Assembly (NCBI GenBank): GCA_014529385.2 | Contig: CM043959.1 | Coordinates: 1,460,358 to 1,524,357, forward strand | DNA from: Adiantum capillus-veneris | Lineage: Eukaryota; Streptophyta; Polypodiopsida; Polypodiales; Pteridaceae | Direction of reading: 5' to 3' | DNA: 64,000 bases | In this document: positions 23,362-34,575 of the stretch, piece by piece | Layout: the number at the start of each line of letters is the position of its first letter | Numbering within the stretch: position 1 is the stretch's first letter | Translations under genes and position numbers: made by a program | The notes under the pieces: generated by a model | The model's database searches: none | What the model was told of the DNA's origin: nothing | What the model saw: only the letters and a program-made list of their open reading frames with translations

Positions 23362-23747
23362 GTCCCCAAAGAGTTGGTCTAACGGTAAGGCTTTGGCCTC
23401 TCAACCTACGGGTTGTGGGTTCAAATCCCCTGATGGGTCACACTCTAGAGGGACACCTTGTGCTCACCTGGTGTTCACATTGCTAGGGCTCTTGCCCTTG
23501 GACACTCGAGTGCATCCTCCTCCTCCTCTTGGGGTGGGTCACCCGAGGAGGAGGTTCCTAGCTGGTTGCTACGAGTTCTCTCCGTCGTTCCCAGCATGTG
23601 GTGCATCAATTAGGTGGCCATGGTGATGCCTACGCGTGGCTCTTGCCCGATGGTACGCGGCCCTTGCCCGACCATGTAACATGGCTAATATTTGGAAGGG
23701 ATAAGCACCTCCCCCTGTGGGCCCTCTGGTGTGTCGAAAAAAATAAA
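23362..23747 (+). mobile_element. tRNA-derived SINE, complete, with target-site duplications
   Basis: A 386-bp element bounded by exact 12-bp duplications. The 5' head has RNA polymerase III promoter boxes: A box TGGTCTAACGG (23375-23385) and B box GGTTCAAATCC (23418-23428), spaced as in a tRNA. The tRNA-like part is followed by an unrelated GC-rich body (about 23440-23730) and a short A-rich tail (GAAAAAAATAAA). It is not itself a tRNA gene: there is no closing acceptor stem. Mobilisation would rely on a partner LINE; the two LINEs here are not obvious partners from their 3' ends. Exact duplications suggest a fairly recent insertion. Confidence 0.92.
23375..23428 (+). promoter_or_regulatory. 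Internal RNA polymerase III promoter (A and B boxes) of SINE
   Basis: A box at 23375-23385 and B box at 23418-23428, both close to consensus. Confidence 0.88.
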
Positions 23748-23759
23748 ATCTTATCCTCT
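23748..23759. repeat. Right target-site duplication of SINE
   Basis: Exact copy of 23350-23361. Confidence 0.92.
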
Positions 23760-24379
23760 TGCTCTAAGCATTGTCTGAGCACTGGCCCACATGCATACCC
23801 TAAACATTATATACCGCGGAGTATTAAAAGAAGCCCTAGCAGTGGGATTAATGAAGGGGAATTTGGGTGCCTTTTCCAGGGCAATCTTTATCGTGCACAC
23901 AAGCCAAAAAACGGTAAACATGGACACGTGGCTTGCGTGGAGCTCTTGGGCTTACAAGGAGGGCCATGTTGGCAAAAACGTGTTACGGTGGAGCTTAAGC
24001 AGCAAGGAGTTTTGAATTGCCTTGTAGGTGGCTCGAGGGTGGAATTTGAATTGGCAAGTAATTGGGAGGAGGTGGGGTTAATCAGGTGAATCAATAGGGC
24101 CAGCGAGTGGGAATGGTGAAAACCTGAGGCAACGCGAGATGTCTATTGAAGAAGTCTCAATTGTGAAGGACCAATGTTGAAAGACTTCCCATCAGTAGCC
24201 GAGTTAAACCCTTCCAAACTGAGTAAGGGGCAAGTTTGCAAGGCTTTCCATCACTGAGAGAGATCAAGGTACATCTTGTGCTTGTAACTTCTCTACTATT
24301 TCTTATTACGAGTGCCTCAAATGCATGAGGGGAGCAATGTGCTATGCTGAACGTGGCTTAATCAACACTTTTGAATATT
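23760..24379. other. Unassigned sequence
   Basis: A plus-strand frame covers part of this stretch, but it begins inside the SINE and has no recognisable domain. Short phrases 'tccatcastga' recur near 24190 and 24248. Nothing else seen. Confidence 0.35.
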
Positions 24380-24925
24380 GTATGTGGTCATAGAATATCT
24401 CTTGGTGTGTGTCTGTGTGTGTGTGTGTGTGTCTGTGTGTACAATACATTCCATTGGAAACTTAGTACGCAGATCTAGTACGTAGATCTTTGTATTGATG
24501 TATAGGAAGTGAATGGGATATAGAAGAGCCTCTATATTTGATAGCTTAAGGAAATGCTTAAGGCTCAAGTTAACTTTGACCCAAAACTGGAAGAGAACTA
24601 TACTAAGTTGTTGGAAAAAAAATTTTGTTTAAATTACATGTGGTCATAGAACATCTCTTGGTGTGTGTTTGCTAGTTTTTTTCGTATTGCATGTGGTCAT
24701 AGAATATCTCTTTGTGTGTGTGTGTGTGTGTGTGCGCGTGTACAATACATTGTGTTGGAGCCTCGTTGCATAGATCTAGTGCATAGATCTATAGAAAGTG
24801 AATGGGGTATAGAAGGACCTTTTTATTTTTCATTTTAAGAAAATTCTTAAGGCTCAAGCTAGCTTTGACCAAAGATAAAAGAGTGGAGACAAAGAACTAT
24901 GCTTTTGAAAAAAAAATACATTTTG
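24380..24925. repeat. Diverged tandem duplication, about 310-bp period, with embedded (GT)n
   Basis: Copy 1 (about 24380-24620) and copy 2 (about 24690-24925) share 'tgtggtcatagaatatctct', a (GT)n tract, 'gtacaatacatt', 'agatctagt..gtagatct', 'gaagtgaatgggrtatagaag' and 'cttaaggctcaag'. A partial extra copy lies at 24638-24665. Confidence 0.85.
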
Positions 24926-25940
24926 GCTTTTAAAACAAGTAGTTTTTCAAAAGGAGAAATGAATAATTTCAAAATATATGTTTTAGAATTTTAAATTGTC
25001 TTTTTTGACCCTTGCTTTCTTTCTCTTACAATGAAACCATTCTCTCTCGCTTAAAAGTTATTAAAGAAAGCAGTTTTAGTCCTCTTATCTATCAAAAACG
25101 TTGATTTTTCATATTCTCTCTGCAATCGCTGAAATGTAACCTCTCTCTCTCTCTCTCTCTCTCTCTCCCCCCGCAGATAGATCTTTAAGGTCTCTTGGGA
25201 TAGTTTCCTAAGACATTAAAATTATCTTCTCTTCTCTTCTTCTTCTTGTAACATTTAATGGTCTAAATAGCTTGTAAATAGCGGAAAATAACTTAACATA
25301 GTGAGCATTTCATTAAGAGCAAGTTCCTAATGAGCATAGAAGAGTGCTTGGTTGGAGATAGCAATATTAGCATAACACATGATTAGTTTGGCATAATAAT
25401 ACTTGAAAGAGGAAAAGAAATAGAACAATTTACAACTATTGAGGACCGGATTAAAATGGACGAGTCCCCCTTCCATTAGGCATTTGTATTATAGCTTCTC
25501 CCATTAAGAGAGAATTTGTACAATACAATTCTTTGTGTTCCTTGGTAAAAACTCGGTGCAATGAAGATGGAAGCTTCATGCACCAAACTTGCACGTGATA
25601 ACACATAACATCAATTCCCTCGCGGTCTCAGGCCCAAGACCTCACACACCTTTGAAGATGGTGAGAGCTAGCAGGGTATGAGATTAGATGTACAGGAAGA
25701 AGAAGTATTCTTACGAGAAAAATTATTTCCTCACTTAATTACTCTTGTAGCTTAGCTTAGTGATTAGATAATAGAGGAGAGAAGCATGGCATTGAAGCTT
25801 GGCTCTTGGTTGGATTTGCATTCCATATCCAAGAGTTGTTGGTGTAAGCCTCCATTCTCAAAACTTGGAGAAGAAGATCAGCTTTCCATTAAAGCTTGGA
25901 GAAGGAGATGACTTTCTTGCTCTGCACATGAGTTGTGTGT
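24926..25940. other. Unassigned AT-rich sequence with a (CT)n tract
   Basis: (CT)n at about 25141-25167. The right part may already belong to the long terminal repeat of the Ty3 remnant, whose outer end I could not define. Confidence 0.35.
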
Positions 25941-26499
25941 GAGTGTGTGTGTGTGTGTGTAATTGTGTTAGGAAAACGTGAGGCTTCTCTCTCTTCCTTG
26001 GGCGACCCCTTCTCCAATTTAGTCTTGTTGGCATCCTATTGGCACTTGAAAAGCTTAGCAAATAGCATTTGAGAAAGCTTTTTACTCATGGTGGCTCCCT
26101 ATTGGCCCATGAAAAGCTTAGCCAATAGCATTTGAGATGCCAAGTCAAGAGCCTTGTGACAAGTTTCCACCATTTTTTCCTTTTTGTAAAAGCTTAGATA
26201 ATTAATTTAATTATCTCACTTTTTATTAGACCTTTTAGTCTTTTGGCCAATAGGAATTAAGCAAATTTATGGGCTGCTTATTTCTCATTGGACCTTTTGA
26301 CTGTCCAATAGTCTTTTTGGGAGATAAATTCTTATTGGTTCTTTTCTCAAGCATTTCTAAATAAGAAATTGAATTTACACTAGCTCAATCCTCATTGGTC
26401 CACCTCTTTGTCCATCCAATAGGATTCAGGAAAAATTGGGGGTTTTGTTGCATGTCTGACATATGTCCTATTTGCTTTTAGGTGTAAAGGTAAGCTTGC

Positions 26500-26553
<54 letters not shown>

Positions 26554-26928
26554 TCTGTCTCATCTCAGCTCGCCCACTCTCTTGTCTTCTTGTTGTAGCC
26601 ACTTTGTTGACTTTAGCATTCAGCACTTTAGTCACTAAGAGCAGCCATGGCCTAGGACTTTTAGAGTAAAAATTTGGAACTTTTTCCTATGGAAGTCTTA
26701 ATGGAGTTAAACCTAGAGGTATTTTAAACCCATTGGTGTACTTTGATCTTTAGCAAACCAGCCCCATCTGGATCCCCAATTCCCCTCTTTTGGATCCCCT
26801 GTTGAGACTAGTCTGCTGGCTGTCTTTCCAATATCCAGCCTTTGCTCCCCTTGGTATTTTCCTATATTAAATGATCAGTTTAATATGAGAAAATCATTTG
26901 GGAAAGTAGATATTAGGTTTTTATGACA
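25941..26928 (-). repeat. Part of putative 3' LTR of Ty3 remnant (outer boundary uncertain)
   Basis: On the minus strand a purine-rich tract (26929-26945) is followed at 26928 by TGTCATAAAAACC, a plausible LTR start. The LTR then runs leftward. Its far end is not identified, so the left coordinate is arbitrary. It holds (GT)n tracts at about 25937-25960 and 26500-26552, and a cluster of CCAAT/ATTGG words. Confidence 0.45.
26014..26439. promoter_or_regulatory. Cluster of eleven CCAAT/ATTGG words in the putative LTR
   Basis: ATTGG or CCAAT at 26014, 26038, 26101, 26122, 26247, 26287, 26305, 26334, 26394, 26416 and 26435. About one would be expected by chance in 425 bp. A 40-bp direct repeat (26034-26075 and 26096-26137) contributes three. 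CCAAT boxes bind NF-Y in plant promoters; a role in LTR transcription is inference. Confidence 0.4.
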
Positions 26929-28866
26929 TTACCTCTCTCTTGATATCATAGTCGTCCTCGACTAGAGGTAGAGAAGATAAAGCCTAATCATTAGTTTGTT
27001 TGCTAGCGGGTAGAGGATCCCTCTTTTACCCTATGACATCGTTCCAGAATGGATGACTAATCCATTTGGTGCTTGAGAGACTTAGTTACCGCAAGCATGT
27101 CTGCTCATTAGTCCGTATCAATCTTCCATAGTAGAGTGACAAGCTCTACTTGGTGTTTGGGAGACTTCGTCACCATAAACATGATCCTAAACATGCATAC
27201 TTCTTAACATTTGTGCACTATAAAGAAAAAGAGAGTCTTATAAGACAAAAACATTGATCATTTAAAACATATTTACATTTGCTTACTCTAGGGAATCATT
27301 GTAAGCATTGACAAGGTTTAGGTTATCCTTTAATTGTATGCCTTACATCCATCTAGCATCTTCAAAAGGATAATTCTTAAACTTAATAAGATACCGTCGG
27401 ATAATCTTACCGTGTCTCAATACCTTGTCTTCATGTCAGAGAATGGACTCGGGTTGCAGTACCTCTTCTTGGTCTTCAATCTCCGGTGGGTCTTCTATGG
27501 TTGCTTCTTGGGGTGGCTCTCCTTGGTAAGGCTTTAACAGGCTCACATGGAAAGCATTGTGTATGAGCCAGTGGTTGGGCAACTTGAGCTGATAAGTCAT
27601 CTCATTGATTGGCTTAAGAATCTGAAAGGGGCCATGGAACCTTTTTGCTAATTTAGCATAGTACTTTTGGTGTCCCATAGGATTCTTGCCCATCGTGTGC
27701 CTTAACCGAGCCTTGGGAAATTTAAGCAAGACCCAATCATTTTCTTTAAAGGTCAAGGCTCTTCTGTGCTTGTTAGGAGCAACCTTTTGCCTTTGCTGTG
27801 AGATGGATATAACATCTTTAATCTTTTGGAAATATTCTTGTAGGTGGCGGCTATATTCATTTGCAGCGAAGATCTTCCCATGTACCTTAAGTGGTAGGGG
27901 ACTTTTTGATCTTCCCTCAATCACCTCAAAAGGTGCTTTTCCCATGGATGTATGTACTGTGTTATTGTAAGCATACTCCACTAAAGGTAATTACTTCTCC
28001 CATTGCTACCTTTGATCTACTTCAGTGACATAAGCTTTTAGTAGATCAAGAATTGTAAGGTTAGCTATCTCACTTTGGCCATCCGTTTGCGGGTGATAGG
28101 CCGAAGAGAAATTTAGCATTGTACCTAAATTCTCAAAGAGACCCTTCCAGAAATTGTTGGTCATTCTAGGATCTCTATCCGACACTATTGACATTGGCAA
28201 GCTGTGGTACTTAAAGATTTGTGATATAAAGAGGGTTGCCATTTGATGGGTCTTAATAGTCTTTTTGACAGGTATGAAATGCGCTTGTTTGTTGAACCTG
28301 TCTACTATTGTCCATATTCCCGTATTCGCATGGGTAGACTTAGGCAATCCAAAGATAAAATCCATGGATATGCTCTCCCAGGGTGAATTAGGGATTGGCA
28401 AAGGTTGAAGCAAACAAGGTCGTTTCTCTCTATCAAACTTCATCTTTTGGCAAACCACACATTTTGAAACATACTCTTGTATGTTCACTTTCATGGTAGG
28501 CCAATAGAAGTACATTTCTATCCCTCTTAGGGTAGCTTGAATCCCTCTATGCCACGTATATGGAGGAGCATGAGATTCATACATTACATTCTCACGCAGT
28601 GAGTTAGTAACGCATAGCCTATTACCATAGAGAAGATAACCATCTTATAGGGTAAATGGTTCCTCTTTCTTCCCTAGTGCAAGGGCTGACATCCCATCTT
28701 TAAAATCGAGATCAATAGCGTACTCATCTATCATAGAAGATAGATCATTGTGAGTTGCTATGGAAATTGCATTCACTCTCGATCGTCTTGAGAGTGCATC
28801 AGCTACTTGATTATGCTTGCCAGCAATGTGAGCAATATGAAAATGAAATTGCAAAAGGCACAACTA
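26929..28866 (-). mobile_element. Ty3/gypsy chromovirus remnant, 3' half
   Basis: Minus-strand RNase H end, integrase, chromodomain and polypurine tract in order. The same element continues at 34264-34575 with reverse transcriptase sequence; Copia-3 lies between. Roughly 90 codons between the two halves are missing, so a deletion removed the Copia-3 3' end together with part of the Ty3 RNase H. Confidence 0.85.
27336..28866 (-). pseudogene. Ty3 RNase H end, integrase and chromodomain
   Basis: Read on the minus strand from the right: HIAGKHNQVADALSRR (about 28775-28840) is the canonical RNase H C-terminus. It is followed by integrase HHCC (H..TWHRGIQAT, YYWP-like YFYWPTM, CVVCQ), catalytic residues in MDFIFGLP, SDRDPRM and the QTDGQSE region. 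The integrase C-terminus has YNNTVHTSMGKAPFE and HNAFHVSLLKPY. A chromodomain follows (LQPESIL, then KIIRRYLIKFKNYPFEDARW, about 27345-27440), marking a chromovirus that targets heterochromatin. Stops interrupt near 28620 and 27435, and a frameshift separates the blocks near 27990. Confidence 0.88.
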
Positions 28867-31800
28867 TGGCACTTTCATCATTTCCTCTTTCTCAGCCACT
28901 GTCTTGGGAGAGTCTTCCTTACTAAGTTTGGAGTATGCTTGCATTGGGGTACTCACTGACTTCCCCCCCTGCGACTAAAACGTTGCAAGACTTTGTGGAT
29001 GCACTTTTCTTGAGATAATTCAAGAATTCCACGTTGCCTATCTCTCTTGATGTGCATACCAAGAAAGTGATTGGCATCTCCCAAATCCTTCATGGAAAAC
29101 TGAGTGCTTAGCAACTTTTTCAACTGAATGATCTCATCAATTGATTCGCCTGCAATAAGCATATCATCTACATACAAGATCAATCTGATTAAAGAACCAT
29201 CATTCAATCTCTTTGTGTATAAGCAGTGATCCTCTTGACATCTTATGTAACCCTGAGACTACATGAATTTCTCAAATTTCTGATACCACTGCCTTGAACC
29301 TTGCTTGAGGCCATAGAGTGCCTTTTTTAATCTACAAACCAATTCTGCCCTCGTTGGCTTTTGGGTTTCACATATGAAGCCCTCTGGTTGTTTCATGTAG
29401 ACATCTTTATCTAGATCCCCGTGAAAAAATGTTGTGTTCACGTCCATTTGGACAAGTTCCATGTCCTGGATAGCAACCAAGCCAAGCACAGTGCAAAGTG
29501 TAGTCATCTTGACTACTGGAGAGAAAATCTCATCGAAATCCACACCTTTTTGCTACTTGAAACCCTTGGCAACTAGATGAGCCTTGTACCTAGGCTCGGG
29601 ATCTTCTATTGTATACTTCTTCTTGTATACTCACTTGTAAGGTAAAGCATTTTTTTCTTTTGGTAATTCAACCAAATCCCATGTCTCATTAGCCACAATC
29701 GAATTGTATTCTGATTGCATAGCTTGCTCCCACTTAACACTATCATCCATTTGTATAGCTTCTTTGTAGCAGGTTGGCTCTCCATTCTCAGTGACCAAAA
29801 TGTGGTGTATACCCGGCTCAAACCGCTCGGGCGCATGTGATACTCTTACAGAGTGTCTTAGTGCCTAATTGTTGGACTCTGCTCTCTCCGGAGCAATAGT
29901 AGTATATTGCACTTGAGGATTAGGTGCAACACTACTGAACTGAGTTGGTTTGGAGGCTACATTCTCAAAACAAACGCGTCTGTACTCAACTTCTTTAATG
30001 GGCTTTTTTTGCATTTTTTATTTATTGAAAATCACATGTGAGCTACGAATGACTTTATTGGATCTTGGATGATAGAGATGATAGCCCATCTCTCCATTTG
30101 CACCATAGCCAATAAAAATGTATTTGTGTGACCTGGGATCTTACTTGCGACGAATTTCTTTGGGCACATGTTCATATGCCTCACATCCAAATACACATAA
30201 ATACTCATAGCTTGGCGTTTTCCCAGTCCATAATTCCTTTGGAATTTTGAAATTCAAAGGAGAACTAGGTGACTTGTTGATGATGTGCACTACTGTCAGA
30301 ACAACTTCCCCCCAGAACTCTGGAGTAAGCTTTGCCATAGACATCATAGAGACAACTCGCTCTTGAATTGTGCGATTCATTCTTTCAGCTATCCCATTTT
30401 GTGCAGGTGTATATGGAGCAGTAAATTACCACCGAATGCCTCTTCTATTGCAAAAATCCTTGAACTCTATGGAGACGTATTCTCCACCATTGTCCGTGAA
30501 AAAATATTTGAACTTTTTACCTGATTGGTTCTCAACCATGGTGAGGAATTTTTTGGAATGTTGAAAAGACCTCTTCCTTACGCTTAAGGACATACACCCA
30601 CACCTTTTTGGTAGAATTATCTATGAACGTGAGAAAGTAGTTTGCCTCCCCTAGAGTTTTTTGTGGCATTGGACCACACAAATCAGTGTGCACCAAGTCT
30701 AGGGGTTTGCCTACTTTCTTGTTTAATGGCGAAGATGTCAACCTAATCTATTTTCCGTATAGAAAATGCTCACACAATGGAAAGTCCGTGTAATCTAACA
30801 CAGGTAAGTAGCCAAAACGCTGAAGTGTTTTCATTCCCTTTTGGCGAATATGCCCTAGCCGGCTATGCCACAACTCAGTAGACGGCAGCTCGGCAACATA
30901 GATAGAGTGTTCGTCGACACTCGAAACAAGCAAAGAGTACACGGATCCGTTTTTACTACCTTTCATCATGATAATGTTGTTATTGCAGATCATCCAAGAA
31001 AGATTACCAAAAACTGTAGTGTAGCCAAGATCATCCAATTACCCTATAGAAAGCAAGCTTTTTGTAAGCTTGGACACATGTTTGACATTCTATAACACAA
31101 AGATGGTACGATTATGCATATGAAGTTTCACATCACCAATGCCAATAATGTCAAGCTCATAGGAATCACCAAGCTTGACTATGCCATGCATGGATGCATA
31201 AGAGGGAAACCACTCTCTATGCTGTGACATGAAAAGTTGCACCAGAATCAAGAATCCAATTCTGTGCATAACTCTCATCCTGTGAAACCAAAGCATCTGG
31301 AGTGAGATCTGAAGTGAAAATGAGAACATCTAAGTGATCTGATGTCACCTCGGCATGAATCTCTGTGGGCATAAGAATAATCACTGGAGGAGGAGCATCC
31401 TCTACTACAGTGGTAGATATGGGAGACTCAACAACATTGAGCTCCTCAATCTTTATCGTACTTTTTCCTTTGCCAGAATTATCCTTTTGCATGTTTTTAT
31501 AATATCTTAGGAAACTACGACAATCCTTTTTGTAGTGGCCCCTCTTGTGGCAATAGTAACACTCGATATTTCTGGCATTGCGGTCTCTACTTTGGTTCAT
31601 GTGTCTGCTAGGACTACGAGGATTTCACTCTCTACTTTCGCTTCTATATTTGTTCTTGTCACGACCTCTTGCCTTCGTTGAACTGCCAGCCATATATGCA
31701 TCTCCATGACTAGCACCATCGAGAGATTTACATCGAATCTCTTCAATGAGCAACGCATCTGTGACAGAATTGAACTCTAACTTGCCATTCGGAGCCGAAT

Positions 31801-32302
31801 TGCTAATGGCTGTGCAAAAGATATCCCATGAACTGGGTAGAGAGTGTAACAAGAATATAGACTTGAGTTTGTCGTCAAACTCCTTAAAGCCCTGAGATGT
31901 CAGCTGACTGAACAAGGAGTTGAACTCATTTAAGTGACCAGAAATTGTGCTACCTTCTTTCATGTTGAGCTTCATAAGCCTTTTCATAAGAAAAACTTTG
32001 TTGGATGCACTTTTGCTCTCCCATGCTGAACATAAGCTATTCCAAAGTTCCTTGGTTGTTGTCTTCTCTATGATACTGAAGAACATTGGCTCGGCTAGAT
32101 GTAGATGTATCGTAGCCATGGCTTTCGCATCCAAAAGCTTCCACTCAGCTTGCGTATAGTCATCATCTTATGTACGCTCTTTCAACGGTTCTGAGAGGTC
32201 TTTATTTATCAAAAGATCTTTCATGCGCTCTTACCACATGGTGAAGTTGCTGCCATCGAACTTGCGAATGAAATACTCCTCCTTTTCTGAAGAAGAAGCC
32301 AT
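28867..32302 (-). pseudogene. Copia-3 gag-pol, heavily degraded
   Basis: Starts with ATG at 32300-32302 (MASSSEKEEYFIRKFDG). Gag (about 32134-31625), CCHC knuckle (CYYCHKRGHYKKDC, about 31530-31570), protease (WILDSGATFH, about 31225), integrase zinc region (LWHSRLGH, CEHFLYGK), integrase core (RMNRTIQERV near 30350), and reverse transcriptase with QMDVNTTFFHGDL and intact YVDD (29163-29174) follow in order. More than ten stops and several frameshifts interrupt it. Many stops sit where a glutamine or tryptophan is expected, for example in the RT FM-stop-SQGY segment near 29257. Confidence 0.9.
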
Positions 32303-33094
32303 CATTGACAAGAGGGGTTAAGAGGTGTCAAACTATGGCGAGAAGATGTAGAAATTTGGACAGAGTAACCTTTGTATCAAGAGTAAAATCTCAACCAAAA
32401 TAGACTCAAAAGTGCCAACAATGAAAGTCACGACTCGCAGGAAGGAATTCCGACAGAGTCTCCTTTGTATGAGGAGTCAAAACTCAACTCAAAACACGTA
32501 TAAATGTGCCAACTGCACTAAATGGGCATCTACTCCACAAAACCATTGCTATGTGATCGCCAACTCTGCGTCAAAAGCATAGAAATCCGTCCAAATACAT
32601 ATCCTATGGTGAGGGTACCGTAAAGGGGAACTCTAGCTACCTGTATCACCAAAGATGTCTCGACATTCGAGCACACCCCAGCTCAAAGAAAACCTCACGC
32701 TATCGACCCTCCAAAGGCTAATGGAAACACAAATGGACTAGCCACAGTCTCAGAAAGGGCTCTTTCGGTCAGAGTCTCAGATCGGGAAAAACTTCCAAAA
32801 TAGCCAAAAATGGCTCCACACGTAGTACAGTGGGCAGTGTCCGCAACTCAATGTACATGAGTAAAACCGCACTCAAATAGGCGCCAAGAACTGTTGCATG
32901 CAGTAAAAGTGATCCCTGCGGGGATATCTGCTCTCAAAGAGCTCAGTAGCACTAGGTGTGCTCACAGCAAAATGCATATATCAACACATCTGTCCGCAGA
33001 GAATTCAATGTCGAAATGACTGCCAAATCGCCTATGAAAGTGTTGTGTCTAGTAATCTGGAGAATTTGTGTGTGAATAGGCTGAAAAACCCATG

Positions 33095-33136
33095 TAACCT
33101 ATAACCTGTAACCTATAACCTGTAACCTGTAACCTG
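33095..33136. repeat. Six tandem 7-mers TAACCTR
   Basis: Exactly 42 bp: units TAACCTA, TAACCTG, TAACCTA, then three TAACCTG. Similar in length and composition to, but not the same as, the plant telomere heptamer CCCTAAA. It lies in the Copia-3 leader. Confidence 0.9.
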
Positions 33137-33429
33137 CATGTCGGTGTCGTTATGTGCCAATTTCTGCCATTGAGTAGAAATGCGCTAGTCGAATCGCCAA
33201 GGTGTCGTAGCTGAAAGCTGTGTTGTATAGCACGATCGGTGCCGATGTCGGGTGTCACTCCTCTATGGTAGAGGTACCTCACTTGTGCGTGTGGCAAGTA
33301 TAGTTGTCAATCGTGGGAAAAAAGGTCCGCGTGAAACTGGTGTCGGGTCGGATGTCGAACGTGAGAGTCCGTGTCAAAACGGCTCTAATCGCCATTGTCG
33401 ATGTCAAGCCGAGCCGATTGGGTCTGGTG

Positions 33430-33993
33430 CGTGCCGAGTCGATGCCGAGTCGGGTCTGGTGCGTGCCGAGCCGATGCCGAAATGTGAGATTTGGTGTCGA
33501 AACGGCTCTAATCGCCATTGTCGATGTCGTCTCCCATCGTCAAACTGCATCTAATTCCAACCTCTGCCTTTGCCTCAATTTCCATCTCTTTGCAAGGCTC
33601 TACCCAATTGCAAACTCCAATCCCCTGTTACTTTGGTTTCAAGCTCTGTACACCTCGATGTAGCCCAATCTACTGCAAAAAGATGCAAAGCTTCCCAAAG
33701 CTCTCATGGGGTCACTGCGTGCCGAGCCGAGTCGGGTCTCGTGCGTGCCGAGCGGATGCCAAAACATGAGAGTCGGTGTCGAAACGGCTCTAATCGCCAT
33801 TGTCGATGTCGTCTCCCATCGCCGAACTGCATCTAATTCCAACCTCTCCCTTTGCCTCAATTTCCAGCTCTTTGCAAGGCTCTACCCAATTGCAAACTCC
33901 AATCCCCTGTTGCTTTGGTTTCAAGCTCTATACACCTCGATGTAGCCCGATCTACTGCAAAAATATGCAAAGCTTCCCAAAGCTCTCATGGGG
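33430..33993. repeat. 282-bp tandem duplication in the Copia-3 leader
   Basis: For example 'ggtgtcgaaacggctctaat' at 33493 and 33775. The duplicated unit runs from the GTGCGTGCCGAG block through 'cttcccaaagctctcatggg'. A partial third copy of the start is at 33361-33416. The copies differ by only a few bases. Confidence 0.9.
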
Positions 33994-34038
33994 TCACTGC
34001 GTGCGCGGTTAGCCGGGGCTCGGGGTCGGGTGCCCTGA

Positions 34039-34050
34039 GCTCTGATACCA
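34039..34050 (-). other. Primer-binding site of Copia-3
   Basis: On the minus strand TGGTATCAGAGC, two bases from the LTR. Confidence 0.87.
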
Positions 34051-34052
34051 AT

Positions 34053-34263
34053 TGTTGTGTGTGTGGTGCGCGAGTGTGGAGAGTGTGTGCAAAAGAGGGA
34101 AGGAGAAGGGGAAGAGGATGAAGCACAATACATAGCAGGTTTGGGGTTAGTGGAGAGGAAAGTGAGAGAGTGGTTAACTCTCTCCCTTTCTCTCCCTATA
34201 TTCATTTAGGTAGAAGTATATACATGGGCGGTTTCCCACGGCCACCTGGCCTACACCCCAACA
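34053..34263 (-). repeat. 5' LTR of Copia-3
   Basis: About 211 bp. On the plus strand it runs from TGTTGTGTGTG to CCCCAACA. The inner edge is fixed by the primer-binding site and the outer edge by the return of Ty3 coding sequence. No second copy remains. Confidence 0.8.
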
Positions 34264-34575
34264 CAAAACATCTCCAAGACAATCACCATAAGCGTCACAT
34301 TGGACCTCAAATGGATTTGAGAGATCCGATAGTGTAAGCACAAGTTGAGAGATAAAATTCTCTTTAAGCGTTTCAAAAGCAGTGTTCTCCTTGGTATACC
34401 ATGCATACTTAACGTTCTTTTTTGTTAGGTCATGCAATGGTCTTGCTATGAGTGAGAATTTTTCTATGAAGAGTCTATAGTATGCACACATACCTATAAA
34501 GCTTCTTAATTCATGTAGATTCTTTGGATTAGGCCATGCTTTTATTACTTCTTACTTTGATGGATCCATTTTCTC
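34264..34575 (-). pseudogene. Ty3/gypsy reverse transcriptase end (remnant)
   Basis: Minus-strand MDPSK, KAWPNPKNLHELRSFIGMCAYYRLFIEKFSLIARPL and PFEVQCDAYG match the Ty3 RT thumb and start of RNase H. One stop follows MDPSK. Homology ends near 34575. It belongs to the same element as 26929-28866. Confidence 0.85.

Larger units (their letters stand above)
28867..34263 (-). mobile_element. Copia-3: old Ty1/copia element nested in Ty3 remnant, 3' end deleted
   Basis: The 5' LTR (34053-34263), primer-binding site, an unusually long leader (about 1.75 kb) and gag-pol are present on the minus strand. The sequence breaks off within reverse transcriptase at about 28867-28869, where it joins Ty3 RNase H directly; RNase H, polypurine tract and 3' LTR are missing. 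Right of 34263 the Ty3 reverse transcriptase resumes, so Copia-3 inserted into the Ty3 element and was later truncated. Confidence 0.88.

Noticed and set aside
23362-23440. A tRNA gene
   Set aside because: A and B boxes are good, but there is no matching acceptor stem and the unit sits inside a 386-bp block bounded by target-site duplications; it is a SINE head.
23598-24089. A gene of about 163 codons
   Set aside because: It begins inside the SINE body and continues into unrelated flank across the target-site duplication.
33095-33136. Interstitial telomere repeat
   Set aside because: The heptamer is TAACCTR, not the plant telomere CCCTAAA or a known variant, and there are only six units inside a retroelement leader.
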